Shown here one piece after another: positions 15,425 to 24,926 of a DNA stretch of 64,000 nucleotides. The notes under the pieces were generated by a model. That model worked only from the letters and a program-made list of their open reading frames with translations, was not told the origin of the DNA and did not search any database. The translations under genes and the position numbers were made by a program. Location of the stretch: assembly GCF_002204745.1 (NCBI RefSeq), contig NZ_NIRR01000016.1, positions 1 through 64,000 on the forward strand, given 5' to 3'. The first letter of the stretch is position 1. Each line of letters begins with the position of its first letter. Source of the DNA: Hymenobacter amundsenii. Lineage in GTDB: Bacteria > Bacteroidota > Bacteroidia > Cytophagales > Hymenobacteraceae.

Positions 15425-17374
15425 TTAAACCGTGGTGCCATCCATCATGGCTGCTACTTGGGTCTGGAAGCTCTGGATGAAGGCATCAATGGGCATGGAG
15501 CCCACATCGCCCTCACCATGCTTGCGCACCGACACAATGCCGTTTTCCTGCTCCTTCTCGCCCACGATGAGCATGTAGGGCACTTTCGATACCTCCGCGT
15601 CGCGGATTTTACGGCCGATTTTCTCGTCGCGGTGGTCAACGGTGCCGCGTAGCTCCGCGCCCATGAGCCGGTCGTACACCTGCTGGGCGTAGTCGTGGTA
15701 CTTCTCCGAAATGGGCAACACGGCGAATTGCTCGGGCGAGAGCCAGAGCGGGAAGTTGCCGGCGCAGTGCTCGATGAGCACAGCCACGAACCGCTCCAAC
15801 GAGCCGAACGGGGCCCGGTGAATCATGACAGGGCGCTGGCGGGAATTGTCGGAGGCGACGTACTCCAGATCGAAGCGCTCGGGCAGATTGTAGTCAACCT
15901 GCACCGTGCCCAACTGCCACTTGCGGCCCAGGGCGTCGCGTACCATGAAGTCGAGCTTGGGGCCATAGAAGGCCGCCTCGCCCAACTCCGTTACAGTGCT
16001 CAGTCCCTTCTCGGCCGCCGCCTCGATAATGGCCTGTTCGGCGCGGGCCCAGTTCTCATCGGAACCGATGTACTTGGTCTTGTTCTCGGGGTCGCGCAGG
16101 GAAATCTGGGCCGTGAAATCCTCGAATCCCAGCGCCCGGAACACGTAGAGAACCAGATCAATAACCTTGGTGAATTCTTCCTTTACTTGATCGGGGCGGC
16201 AGAAGATATGAGCGTCGTCCTGGGTGAAGCCGCGCACCCGCGTCAGGCCGTGCAGTTCGCCGCTTTGCTCGTAGCGGTACACCGTGCCGAACTCGGCCAA
16301 GCGCACGGGTAGGTCGCGGTAGCTGCGGGGCTTGGTCTTGTAAATTTCGCAGTGATGGGGGCAGTTCATGGGCTTGAGGAAGAACTCCTCGCCCGGGTTT
16401 GGCGTCTTGATGGGCTGAAACGAATCGGCGCCATATTTCTCGTAGTGGCCGCTGGTAACGTACAGTTCCTTGGAGCCGATGTGGGGCGTAACGACGGGCT
16501 GGTAGCCGGCCTTCATCTGGGCCCGGCGCAGGAACTGCTCCAGCTTCTCGCGCAGCATCGTGCCTTTGGGCAGCCACAGCGGTAGCCCCGCTCCTACCTT
16601 ATCGGAAAAAGCAAATAGCTCCAGCTCCTTGCCCAGCTTGCGGTGGTCGCGGCGCTTAGCTTCCTCCAGCTTTTCGAGGTACTCGGTCAGCTCCTTGGCC
16701 TTCGGGAACGTGATGCCGTAGATGCGCGTGAGCTGCTTGTTCTTCTCGTCGCCGCGCCAGTAGGCCCCGGCCACGTTGAGCAGCTTCACGGCCTTGATAT
16801 TGGCGGTATCGGGTAGATGGGGGCCGCGGCAGAGGTCTACGAAGTTGCCCTGCTGGTAGAACGTGATGGAACCGTCTTCGAGGCGTTCCAGCAAGTCCAG
16901 CTTGTAAGGGTCGGCTTTCTCGGTGAAGTAGGCCACGGCTTCGGCCTTCGGCACGGCGCGGCGCTCGAACTTGCTTTTCTGGCGGGCCAACTCCAGCATT
17001 TTCTTCTCGATTTCCGGGAAGTCTTCGCTGGAAATCGTGCGGCCTTCGCCCAAATCGATGTCGTAGTAGAAGCCGTTTTCGATGGCCGGACCGATGCCCA
17101 GCTTCACGCCGGGGTACAGCGCTTCGAGGGCTTCGGCCAGCACATGGGCCGAAGAGTGCCAGAAAGCTGTTTTGCCATCGGCATCGTTCCAGGTCAGGAT
17201 GGCCACCTGGGCGTCCTGTTCGATGGGGCGGTGCAGGTCGCGCACTTCGCCGTCGACGCGCACGCCCACGGCGTTGCGAGCCAGGCCTTCGCTGATGGAG
17301 GCGGCGACATCGTGGCCCGTGGCGCCATCTACAAACTGGCGCACCGAACCGTCGGGGAGGGTGATATTCAACAT
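15425..17374 (-). CDS. thrS: Threonyl-tRNA synthetase
   Basis: The 649-residue class II enzyme charges tRNA-Thr. It has an N-terminal TGS domain ([19 protein letters not shown]), an editing domain with [19 protein letters not shown] and a catalytic core containing [15 protein letters not shown] and [20 protein letters not shown]. The anticodon-binding C-domain begins near [20 protein letters not shown]. The HSSAH zinc motif and the catalytic Cys of MNCPHH are present, so editing and synthesis should both work. It is first in the thrS-infC-rpmI-rplT cluster. The region upstream holds the octamer repeat array. Confidence 0.97.
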   Translation of the reverse strand: MLNITLPDGSVRQFVDGATGHDVAASISEGLARNAVGVRVDGEVRDLHRPIEQDAQVAILTWNDADGKTAFWHSSAHVLAEALEALYPGVKLGIGPAIENGFYYDIDLGEGRTISSEDFPEIEKKMLELARQKSKFERRAVPKAEAVAYFTEKADPYKLDLLERLEDGSITFYQQGNFVDLCRGPHLPDTANIKAVKLLNVAGAYWRGDEKNKQLTRIYGITFPKAKELTEYLEKLEEAKRRDHRKLGKELELFAFSDKVGAGLPLWLPKGTMLREKLEQFLRRAQMKAGYQPVVTPHIGSKELYVTSGHYEKYGADSFQPIKTPNPGEEFFLKPMNCPHHCEIYKTKPRSYRDLPVRLAEFGTVYRYEQSGELHGLTRVRGFTQDDAHIFCRPDQVKEEFTKVIDLVLYVFRALGFEDFTAQISLRDPENKTKYIGSDENWARAEQAIIEAAAEKGLSTVTELGEAAFYGPKLDFMVRDALGRKWQLGTVQVDYNLPERFDLEYVASDNSRQRPVMIHRAPFGSLERFVAVLIEHCAGNFPLWLSPEQFAVLPISEKYHDYAQQVYDRLMGAELRGTVDHRDEKIGRKIRDAEVSKVPYMLIVGEKEQENGIVSVRKHGEGDVGSMPIDAFIQSFQTQVAAMMDGTTV

Positions 17375-17428
17375 AAAAAAAGGAGGGCTAATGGCTATAC
17401 AAACAGCCGTGAAGGCGCAAGTTAAGGC

Positions 17429-17546
17429 GAATGAGTGAATGAGTGACTCGGAGCATGAGTGAACGAAGCTCTTTATCGACGCTCAGTAAGCGGAATGTTC
17501 GGGTTAATAGAACCATTCACTCATTCACCGAGTCACTCATTCACTC
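17429..17546. repeat. Inverted octamer arrays between a TPR lipoprotein gene and thrS
   Basis: Units of 8 bp (GAATGAGT at 17429-17436 and 17437-17444, with divergent units to 17468) face an inverted array of ATTCACTC-type units at 17513-17546. The two can form a long imperfect stem. The right-hand TPR gene ends at the edge of the array. This is the same word as at 5580-5701. Confidence 0.75.
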
Positions 17547-18670
17547 TAAAGCCCCGGGCGGCGCAGGATAAGCGGCTCTATCGCCTCGATGGGCGCGGGG
17601 CGCGGGGTTTCGTTGACAATGACCCCGCGGGAGCGGTTACCTACTTTCCAGACTTTATAGCGCCAATGACGGTTGCCGGGGTTGGCGGCTAGCAGCAGGC
17701 GGTACTGGTCGGTGGCTTCGGCCCAGCGGCCCAGGCTTTCGAGGCTTTCACCCAGCATGGCACGGGCCTCGGGCAGCGCGGGCGCACGGCGCAAAGCCCG
17801 TTGCAGGTGGGGCACGGCGGTGGCGTACTGGCGGCTTTGGTAGGCATTCAGGCCCAGCTGGTAGTCGGCCTGGTAGTAGGTGGAGTCGAGCTGTACGGTG
17901 CGGGCATAAACGCGGCGGGCGCTATCGGGCTGGTTGCGCAACTCGAACTGGCGGCCGTAGTCAAACCAAAGTGCGCCGTTGGTGGGTTCGAGCTTCAGGC
18001 CCCGGGCGGCATAATCGGCGGCCCGTTCGGGTTGGCGGTTGGCGTTGAGCAGAAAGGCTAGCTGGTGCAGGATTTCGGGTGCGCGGGGGCTGCGGGCCAG
18101 CGCGGCTCGTAGGTAGTCGAGGGCCTGGGTTGTATCCTGCAAGCCCTCGAAGGCCAAGCCTTTGTAAAAAAGCGCCGCCGCTAAGTCGGGCTCCTGCTGC
18201 AAAACCCGGTCGAGTTGGTCCAGCGCGTCCTGGTAGCGGCGCGAGGCCAGGTGAGTTTCGCCCACCAGCAGGTTGAGTTCGGGCGAGGCGTAGCCCCGGC
18301 GGGCCGCTTCGTCGGCGGCGGCCAGGGCGGGTTTGATGAATCCCTGGGCCCGCAGGGCGCGGGCCTTGGTGAAGTAGAATTGCCCCGGCGCATCGTCGAA
18401 CACCAAGGCCTGATTGATGTCGCGCAGGGCAGCATCGATTTGGCCGGCATCGAGGCGGAAGGCGGCCCGGCGGGCATAGAGCGAGGCGTTGCCGGGCTGG
18501 CGGGCAATGGCTCCGTCGAGCTCATCGGCCTGAATGCGTGGGCCGCTAGCCACGGTTTGCAGGTCGATCATGGTGTCGGGCTGCTCCTCGGGTGCTTGCG
18601 AGCAACCGCTGGCCAGCAACCCGACCAACAATAATCCTCCCCACTCAAAACGCAAAACAGCCACGGCCAA
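17546..18670 (-). CDS. Tetratricopeptide-repeat lipoprotein
   Basis: The 374-residue protein starts with a lipoprotein signal ending LLVGLLASGC (Cys 23). It then has about eight TPR units, for example GNASLYARRAAFRLDAGQID, DQLDRVLQQEPDLAAALFYK and ALRRAPALPEARAMLGESLE. TPR superhelices hold protein partners, here probably at the periplasmic face of the outer membrane. The start codon at 18670 is TTG; a GTG at 18664 is equally possible. An exact -7 element lies 21 bases upstream. Specific partners are unknown. Confidence 0.8.
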   Translation of the reverse strand: MAVAVLRFEWGGLLLVGLLASGCSQAPEEQPDTMIDLQTVASGPRIQADELDGAIARQPGNASLYARRAAFRLDAGQIDAALRDINQALVFDDAPGQFYFTKARALRAQGFIKPALAAADEAARRGYASPELNLLVGETHLASRRYQDALDQLDRVLQQEPDLAAALFYKGLAFEGLQDTTQALDYLRAALARSPRAPEILHQLAFLLNANRQPERAADYAARGLKLEPTNGALWFDYGRQFELRNQPDSARRVYARTVQLDSTYYQADYQLGLNAYQSRQYATAVPHLQRALRRAPALPEARAMLGESLESLGRWAEATDQYRLLLAANPGNRHWRYKVWKVGNRSRGVIVNETPRPAPIEAIEPLILRRPGL

Positions 18671-18690
18671 TAGTCAGAAAATTCAAGTAC

Positions 18691-18698
18691 CAAAGATA
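18691..18698 (-). promoter_or_regulatory. Putative -7 element of the TPR lipoprotein gene
   Basis: The minus-strand word is TATCTTTG, an exact TAnnTTTG match. It lies 20 bases before the TTG start and implies a very short leader. Confidence 0.55.
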
Positions 18699-18719
18699 TG
18701 CCTTCCGGCCTTGCCGGCC

Positions 18720-19640
18720 TCAGAGCTCATTAATGAGGCGCTGCAGTTGCCGGCGCTTGCGGCGGTTGAGCTGTTCGAGCAGCCGCTCGCAACGGCGGCT
18801 CATGACCAGCTCGTCGGCCGTAACGGGTGTAATTCCGAGGGCGGCCTGGAGTACGGCGGTGGCGCGGGTTTCCTGGCTGCGGTTAAGGTAAACCCGCGCC
18901 AAGTCATAAGCGTGCTCGATGCGCTGGGGAGCGAGTTCGTAGGCCTTGCGCAACGACTCGACGGCCAGCAGCGTGCTGCCCCCCACCGGCATACCGCCCA
19001 GAAACAGCTTGCTGTAGAGCCGTTCCGGCAGGCTGTAATGGTCGACGCGGTATTGCCAGCGGCCTAGTAGCTGCCAAGCTTCGGCCCAGTCGGGGCGCAG
19101 CTCAGTGGCCCGGTACGCGTGGGGGCGCAGTTCGCGGTAGGCCAGCAAACGGCTGCGCAAGGGCAGCAGCGGGGCCAGGGTAGCCAGCGCCAGACCAGCG
19201 GCGTAGTGCGCCTCCGCTCCGTCGGGACATACTGTCAGGGCTGTTTTGGCGTAGAGGCGGGCGGCGGCCAGGTAAGCCAGCTTGCGGGTTTCGTCGGTGT
19301 AGCGGCTACCGATACGCACGCTCAGCACGGCCGCTTCCCACAGCGCCGCGTACGTGGCCGGGTCTTTGGCCAGTACCCGCTCGTACTTGCCCAGCGCCTC
19401 CGATTCGTGATAGTCGGCCTGCAGGCGGCGGGCCTCAGCCAGCAGCCGGGCCACCGCTGGGGTGGGCGCCGGAGCCGGGCAGCCAGGCGTGGCCAAAGCA
19501 GTTTTGGGTGGTTTGCCAACCGCTTTGGAAGCTGACTTGGCTGCTTGGCTGCCGCTCGATTGCGCTAGGGCTGCCCCCGCGCTCAACAGCCCTATTCCCA
19601 GGAGGAGCAGGCGGAAGACTGGAAGCAGCGAAGTGAGCAT
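18720..19640 (-). CDS. Secreted TPR-like protein of unknown function
   Basis: From the ATG at 19640 the 306-residue product has a Sec signal peptide (LLLLGIGLLSAGAALAQ) and then helical repeats, for example YHESEALGKYERVLAKDPAT, AHYAAGLALATLAPLLPLRS and DLARVYLNRSQETRATAVLQ. The C-terminus is basic (RCERLLEQLNRRKRRQLQRL). It lies downstream of parC, separated by a 29-bp perfect hairpin. Its start is followed within 1 kb by a second TPR gene in the same direction. I do not recognise a specific family. Confidence 0.7.
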   Translation of the reverse strand: MLTSLLPVFRLLLLGIGLLSAGAALAQSSGSQAAKSASKAVGKPPKTALATPGCPAPAPTPAVARLLAEARRLQADYHESEALGKYERVLAKDPATYAALWEAAVLSVRIGSRYTDETRKLAYLAAARLYAKTALTVCPDGAEAHYAAGLALATLAPLLPLRSRLLAYRELRPHAYRATELRPDWAEAWQLLGRWQYRVDHYSLPERLYSKLFLGGMPVGGSTLLAVESLRKAYELAPQRIEHAYDLARVYLNRSQETRATAVLQAALGITPVTADELVMSRRCERLLEQLNRRKRRQLQRLINEL

Positions 19641-19711
19641 AAGTGGGAGCAGTGGAGCAACAAGCGGGCAGCAGCAGCAGTAGCCCGGCCGGCGCAAAGT
19701 TGGCCAATCCG

Positions 19712-19771
19712 GCGGAACAACACGTGGGGAGGATGAAGGCTGGCCTTCATCCTCCCCACGTGTTGTTCCGC
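19712..19771. repeat. Perfect 29-bp hairpin with a 2-base loop
   Basis: Arms at 19712-19740 and 19743-19771 are perfectly complementary, separated by only TG. The element lies 9 bases from the parC stop codon. It probably ends parC transcription, but it lacks a T-run and is far longer than a normal terminator. Confidence 0.8.
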
Positions 19772-19780
19772 TTCTTCCTG

Positions 19781-22726
19781 CTAAAATAGCTTGAGCTGCG
19801 ACTTGGGCGATTTGAGCACGGCCTGGGCCTGAGCCACCTCCTCATCGGAGATATCGAAGTCGTCGGTGCGGTCGGGCAACGGCTCGTGGGGCGCGGCCGG
19901 GGCGGCAGGCGCAGAGCGCGGGATGGTGGCGGGACCCGCTTTCTTCTTGGCCGATTTGCGCTCGGGCTCGGGGCCTTCGTCGGTAGTTAGGGTGAGGGCG
20001 TGGATTTTATAGTAGTTGAGCTTATTGCCCAGCGCTTTCCACCCTTTTACGTCGATAAACTCGTGGAGGAGCAGGCTTTCGGTTTCCTTATCGGCCTTTT
20101 TGTCCCGCTGCAGCTTGATGCTCACGGCCGGTTCCGGATGCGCCGTGGCCGTTAGCAGCTTGGTGCCCTTGGTTTCGGGCAGGAAGGTGAAGCGCTTATC
20201 AAGGGTACTGGTTTCAACCCGGAAACGCTTTACGTAATGCGTTTTCGACTCCCCTTCCAGATACACCGCGCTCAGCACGGTATCGGTATCGAACTTGCGC
20301 AGCAGCAGCATATTGGCCATGTCGAAGTGCAGGGCCAGATCGGGCGACTGCAAATCGTAGCTGCCGTCCTTGAATACGCGCAGCAGGGTGTCGTCGGTGT
20401 CGAAGGTGCCCAGGTAGCGGCCGTGGCCATCGGTATTGAGGCGGCCCACCACGTTGTCGAAAAACATTTCCCGGCCGCCCAGCGTGGAGTCGCCGAGAGC
20501 TTTCTGGGTGATTTTCTTGATGGACTGCTTGGTGACGATATTGCCCATCGAGCCCTTACCCTTGATGGCCAGCTCGGCAAAATCGAAATCGAACTGCTTC
20601 ACCCGGGCCGCCGCTTTGTCGGCGAGCTGGATGCCTACAATTTCTGACTCCGAGTTGGGGTTGGCCGTCAGGTAGAGCGTTTTGGTGCCCTTGGTGCCCT
20701 TGGTCAGGTCGTAAACTTTATCGCGGGTGATGCTCGTAACCAAAAACCGCTTGGCGAAGCTGATGCCGGAGGTGCCGTCCTGGTAAATCATGTTGTACAC
20801 CAGCCGGTCGTCGTTTTTGTTGTACACGCCGGCGTGCAGAATGTCCTTGCCGACGAAGGTTTTCTCGGCGATGCGCGTGACGACGAACGTGCCGTCGCGG
20901 CGGATGGCGATGATGTCGTCGAGGTCGGAACAGTCGGTGACGGCCACCGCTTTTTCGTCCTTCTTAAGGCCGTAGCCCACAAAGCCATCGGCGTAGTTTA
21001 CGTAGAGCTTCTGGTTGGCCACGGCTACTTTCTGGGCCGTTACTACCGAGAAAGCCCGCAGCTGGGTGCGCCGCTCCCGATTTACGCCGTACTTTTTCAG
21101 CAGGCCCTCGAAGTAGTTAATGGCGTAGCGCGTAAGGTTGGCCAAGTGGTCGGCCACTTCGGCCAACTCAGCTTCGAGGCGGGCAATCAGCTCATCGGCC
21201 TTGAAACCGTCGAACTTGCTGATGCGCTTGATGCGGATTTCGGTCAGCCGCGTGAGGTCGTCCTCGCTGATGGCGCGGGCCAGCACGATGCGGGTGTCGT
21301 TGGCCTTCTCCTTCTCCCCTGCTACCCGCGTGAACTTCTTCAGGCCAGCTTCAATTGTTAGCAGGATGTCGTCCCAGGTTTCGCACTCCTCGATCTTACG
21401 ATAAATACGGTTTTCGATGAAAATCTTCTCCAGCGAAGCCGAGTGCCACTTTTCGCCCAGCTCCTCCTGCCGAATCTCCAGCTCCCGCTCCAGCAGCCGA
21501 ACCGTTTTCTGGGTGCTTAGGCGCAGCATGTCCTCCACAGCCACGAAGCGTGGCTTATCCTCAATAATAACGCAGGTGTTGGGCGAGATGCTGATTTCGC
21601 AGTCGGTGAAGGCATAGAGCGCGTCCATCGTCAGGTCGGGGCTCACGCCGGGCGGCAGGTGCACCTGCACCTCCACCTCGGCGGCCGTATTATCGACCAC
21701 CTTCTTGATCTTGATTTTGTTGGCTTCGGACGCCTTCACGATGCTTTCCATCAGCGCCGTGGTAGTGGTGCCGTACGGAATGTCGCGGATGACGAGCATG
21801 GTTTTGTCGGCCTTCTCGATGGTGGCCCGCAGCCGGATTTTGCCGCCCCGCTGCCCGCTTTGGTAGTTACTCACGTCGGCCAGGCCGCCGGTCGAGAAGT
21901 CGGGAAACAGCTGAAACTCCTTGCCCTTGAGCACCGCCACGCTGGCCTGGCACAACTCCCGGAAGTTGTGGGGCATAATCTTAGTGCTCAACCCCACGGC
22001 AATGCCTTCCACGCCCTGGGCCAGCAGCAGCGGGAACTTCACGGGCAGCGTGGTGGGCTCGCGCTTGCGGCCGTCGTAGCTCATCTGCCACTCCGTAATG
22101 TCGGGGTTGAACACCACCTCCAGCGCGAATTTGCTCAGGCGGGCCTCGATGTAGCGAGGCGCGGCCGCCGAGTCGCCGGTGCGGATGTCGCCCCAGTTAC
22201 CCTGGGTTTCAATCAGCAGGTCTTTCTGGCCCAGGTTCACCATGGCGTCGCCGATGCTGGCGTCGCCGTGGGGGTGGTACTGCATGGTCTGGCCGATGAC
22301 GTTGGCTACTTTGTTGAAGCGGCCGTCGTCCATCTCCTTCATGGCGTGCATGATGCGGCGCTGCACGGGCTTCAAGCCGTCCTCAATGGCGGGCACGGCC
22401 CGCTCCAGAATCACGTAGGAGGCATAATCCAAGAACCAGTTCTGGTACATGCCGCGCACCGTGGCCACGTCATGGATGGTTTCGCCAGGCGCAAATTTGG
22501 CCTCCTCCTCTTCTTCCGCCGACAGCTCGTCTTCGGGAATGGCTTCCGCCTCAATAATGGCCTCCACATCGGCCCCGGACTCGGCCAAGACTGCGGTGGG
22601 TTCCACCGATTCATCGGCCCCGGTGGATGAGGCAGCCCCGCCTAGGTCTACCGAGTCGCCGGCCGCATAATGGCCGTCGGAATCAAGTGTGTGCTGAGGG
22701 GCTTGGAAGTTCGTTTCTTCGGACAT
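19781..22726 (-). CDS. parC: DNA topoisomerase IV subunit A (ParC; GyrA/ParC family)
   Basis: The 981-residue subunit breaks and rejoins DNA in type IIA topoisomerases. The breakage domain includes EDGLKPVQRRIMHAMKEM, MQYHPHGDASIGDAMVNLG and the catalytic tyrosine Y192 in SAAAPRYIEARL. The first 80 residues are an acidic extension (PEDELSAEEEEEAKFAP) upstream of the usual start GETIHDVATVRGMYQNWFLD. The C-terminal part shows a beta-rich region and a low-complexity tail (KKKAGPATIPRSAPAAPAAP). The partner parE lies 94 bases upstream in the same direction. ParC versus GyrA is decided by this pairing. Confidence 0.9.
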   Translation of the reverse strand: MSEETNFQAPQHTLDSDGHYAAGDSVDLGGAASSTGADESVEPTAVLAESGADVEAIIEAEAIPEDELSAEEEEEAKFAPGETIHDVATVRGMYQNWFLDYASYVILERAVPAIEDGLKPVQRRIMHAMKEMDDGRFNKVANVIGQTMQYHPHGDASIGDAMVNLGQKDLLIETQGNWGDIRTGDSAAAPRYIEARLSKFALEVVFNPDITEWQMSYDGRKREPTTLPVKFPLLLAQGVEGIAVGLSTKIMPHNFRELCQASVAVLKGKEFQLFPDFSTGGLADVSNYQSGQRGGKIRLRATIEKADKTMLVIRDIPYGTTTTALMESIVKASEANKIKIKKVVDNTAAEVEVQVHLPPGVSPDLTMDALYAFTDCEISISPNTCVIIEDKPRFVAVEDMLRLSTQKTVRLLERELEIRQEELGEKWHSASLEKIFIENRIYRKIEECETWDDILLTIEAGLKKFTRVAGEKEKANDTRIVLARAISEDDLTRLTEIRIKRISKFDGFKADELIARLEAELAEVADHLANLTRYAINYFEGLLKKYGVNRERRTQLRAFSVVTAQKVAVANQKLYVNYADGFVGYGLKKDEKAVAVTDCSDLDDIIAIRRDGTFVVTRIAEKTFVGKDILHAGVYNKNDDRLVYNMIYQDGTSGISFAKRFLVTSITRDKVYDLTKGTKGTKTLYLTANPNSESEIVGIQLADKAAARVKQFDFDFAELAIKGKGSMGNIVTKQSIKKITQKALGDSTLGGREMFFDNVVGRLNTDGHGRYLGTFDTDDTLLRVFKDGSYDLQSPDLALHFDMANMLLLRKFDTDTVLSAVYLEGESKTHYVKRFRVETSTLDKRFTFLPETKGTKLLTATAHPEPAVSIKLQRDKKADKETESLLLHEFIDVKGWKALGNKLNYYKIHALTLTTDEGPEPERKSAKKKAGPATIPRSAPAAPAAPHEPLPDRTDDFDISDEEVAQAQAVLKSPKSQLKLF

Positions 22727-22820
22727 ACAGGGTGTGGCTCCAGGCCACGGTTATTTGTTCTTGTACCACTCTCCGGCGCGGGCAACCGCCGCTTCAGAGG
22801 AAATTTGCATTCTGTTTGGC

Positions 22821-24731
22821 CTACGCCAAATCCTCTTCCGGCACCTCGGCTACGGGCAGCACATCGGAGGTAATCAGGTCTTTTTCCAGGCGCAGGTTGT
22901 CAATAATGAATTCCTGGCGTGCGGGCGTGTTCTTGCCCATGTAATAGGTTAAAATCTGCTGCACCGAGCGTTCGGCCTGCAGAATGACGGGTTCGAGCTT
23001 GATGTTTTCGCCGATGAATTTGCCGAACTCATCGGGGCTGATTTCACCCAGGCCCTTGAAGCGCGTGACTTCGGGGTTGCGGCCGAGCTGGCGCATGGCG
23101 GCCTGCTTCTCGCCTTCGTTATAGCAGTAAATGGTCGTTTTCTTGTTGCGTACCCGAAACAGCGGCGTTTCCAGAATGTACACGTGGCCGTTGCGCACCA
23201 AATCGGGGAAGAACTGCAAAAAGAAGGTGAGCAGCAGCAACCGGATGTGCATGCCATCCACGTCGGCATCGGTGGCAATTACCACGCGGTTGTAGCGCAG
23301 GTTTTCGATTCCCTCCTCGATGTTGAGCGCGTGCTGGAGCAGGTTGAGCTCCTCGTTTTCGTACACGATTTTCTTCTTCAGCCCGAAGCAGTTCAGCGGC
23401 TTACCGCGCAAACTGAACACGGCCTCCGTCTGCACGTTGCGACTCTTGGTGATGGAGCCGGAGGCCGAGTCGCCCTCGGTGATGAACAGGGTCGTTTGGG
23501 CCTCCTCTTCGTGCTTACCGTCGCCGAGGTGGAATCGGCAGTCGCGGAGCTTGCGGTTGTGCAGGTTGGCCTTTTTGGCCCGCTGGTTGGCCAGTTTCTT
23601 CACCCCGGCCATGTCCTTACGCTCCCGCTCGCTTTGCTCGATGCGCTTTTTAAGCGCCTCCGCAATACCCGGGTTCTTATGCAAGTAATTGTCGAGGTGC
23701 TCCTTAATGAAATCGAGGATAAAGCCGCGTACCGTAGGGCCGTCGGGGCCCATGTTCATGGAGCCCAGCTTGGTTTTGGTCTGGCTCTCGAATACGGGCT
23801 CCTGTACCCGCACCGAAATGGCGGCTATAACTGAGGCCCGCACGTCGGAGGCATCGTAATCCTTCTTATAGAACTCACGTAGCGTTTTCACGATGGCCTC
23901 GCGAAAGGCCGCCAGATGGGTGCCGCCCTGGGTGGTATACTGCCCGTTCACGAAGCTGTAGTATTCTTCGCCGTAGTCGTTGCCGTGGGTGAGGGCTAGT
24001 TCGATATCCTCGCCCTTGAGGTGGATAATGGGGTAGCGCAGGGTCTCGGGGTCGGCCTTGCGGGAGAGCAGGTCGAGCAGGCCGTGCTCGGAGTAGTACT
24101 TCTGGCCGTTGAAGTGGATGGTTAGGCCGGCATTGAGGTAAACGTAGTTCCAGATCTGATTTTCGAGGTATTCGGGGTAAAATTTATAGTTCTTGAAAAT
24201 CGAATCGTCGGGCTGGAACACCATGAGGGTGCCGTTGCGCTGGCTGGTTTTCTGAGGCTTGGCATCACTCGTGAGCATACCCTGCGAGAACTCGGCCGAC
24301 TTCATCAGCCCGTCGCGCACGCTCTGCACCAGAAAGTAATTGCTGAGCGCGTTAACCGCTTTGGTGCCCACCCCGTTTAAGCCCACAGACTTCTGAAAGA
24401 CTTTGCTGTCGTACTTGCCGCCCGTGTTAATCTTGCTTACTACGTCCACCACTTTGCCCAACGGAATACCCCGGCCGTAGTCGCGCACCTGCACCTTATC
24501 CTCCGAAATCTTGATTTCGATGGTGCGGCCGTGGCCCATTACGTGCTCGTCGATGGAGTTATCGATAACTTCCTTTACCAGCACATAGATGCCGTCGTCG
24601 TAAGCCGAGCCGTCGCCGAGCTTGCCGATGTACATGCCGGGCCGGAGCCGGATGTGCTCACGCCAGTCGAGGGAGCGGATGCTGTCTTCGGTGTAGCCGT
24701 GGGTGGCAACGGATATCTGTTCTTCAGCCAT
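22821..24731 (-). CDS. parE: DNA topoisomerase IV subunit B (ParE; GyrB/ParE family)
   Basis: The 636-residue ATPase subunit carries GHKL motifs [28 protein letters not shown] and [18 protein letters not shown]. Its Toprim motifs are [13 protein letters not shown] and [20 protein letters not shown]. The length and the lack of a GyrB-type insert fit ParE. The operon parE-parC is read leftward. ParE2-ParC2 would unlink replicated chromosomes. The upstream region (24732-24926) is AT-rich and probably holds the promoter. Confidence 0.92.
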   Translation of the reverse strand: MAEEQISVATHGYTEDSIRSLDWREHIRLRPGMYIGKLGDGSAYDDGIYVLVKEVIDNSIDEHVMGHGRTIEIKISEDKVQVRDYGRGIPLGKVVDVVSKINTGGKYDSKVFQKSVGLNGVGTKAVNALSNYFLVQSVRDGLMKSAEFSQGMLTSDAKPQKTSQRNGTLMVFQPDDSIFKNYKFYPEYLENQIWNYVYLNAGLTIHFNGQKYYSEHGLLDLLSRKADPETLRYPIIHLKGEDIELALTHGNDYGEEYYSFVNGQYTTQGGTHLAAFREAIVKTLREFYKKDYDASDVRASVIAAISVRVQEPVFESQTKTKLGSMNMGPDGPTVRGFILDFIKEHLDNYLHKNPGIAEALKKRIEQSERERKDMAGVKKLANQRAKKANLHNRKLRDCRFHLGDGKHEEEAQTTLFITEGDSASGSITKSRNVQTEAVFSLRGKPLNCFGLKKKIVYENEELNLLQHALNIEEGIENLRYNRVVIATDADVDGMHIRLLLLTFFLQFFPDLVRNGHVYILETPLFRVRNKKTTIYCYNEGEKQAAMRQLGRNPEVTRFKGLGEISPDEFGKFIGENIKLEPVILQAERSVQQILTYYMGKNTPARQEFIIDNLRLEKDLITSDVLPVAEVPEEDLA

Positions 24732-24926
24732 CAGGAGAATGCGCGAATCAAAGGAGAAGGTAAAATAACGCAGAAAACTGTCCTTTTCCGCGAGCTTATT
24801 TCGCTAGTAAAGTTAGCAAATTCCTTTTTTTCAACCTAACTCCATTGTCGTTCGTTCCGACAAACGCTGCAGGACGCCGCTTACAATTCTTTTTTCGACT
24901 CAACATCTCCCAACCATATTAGCAAA

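Noticed and set aside
21659..22630. Plus-strand open frame opposite parC
   Set aside because: It is an antisense shadow of ParC with many His and Gly residues and no domain.
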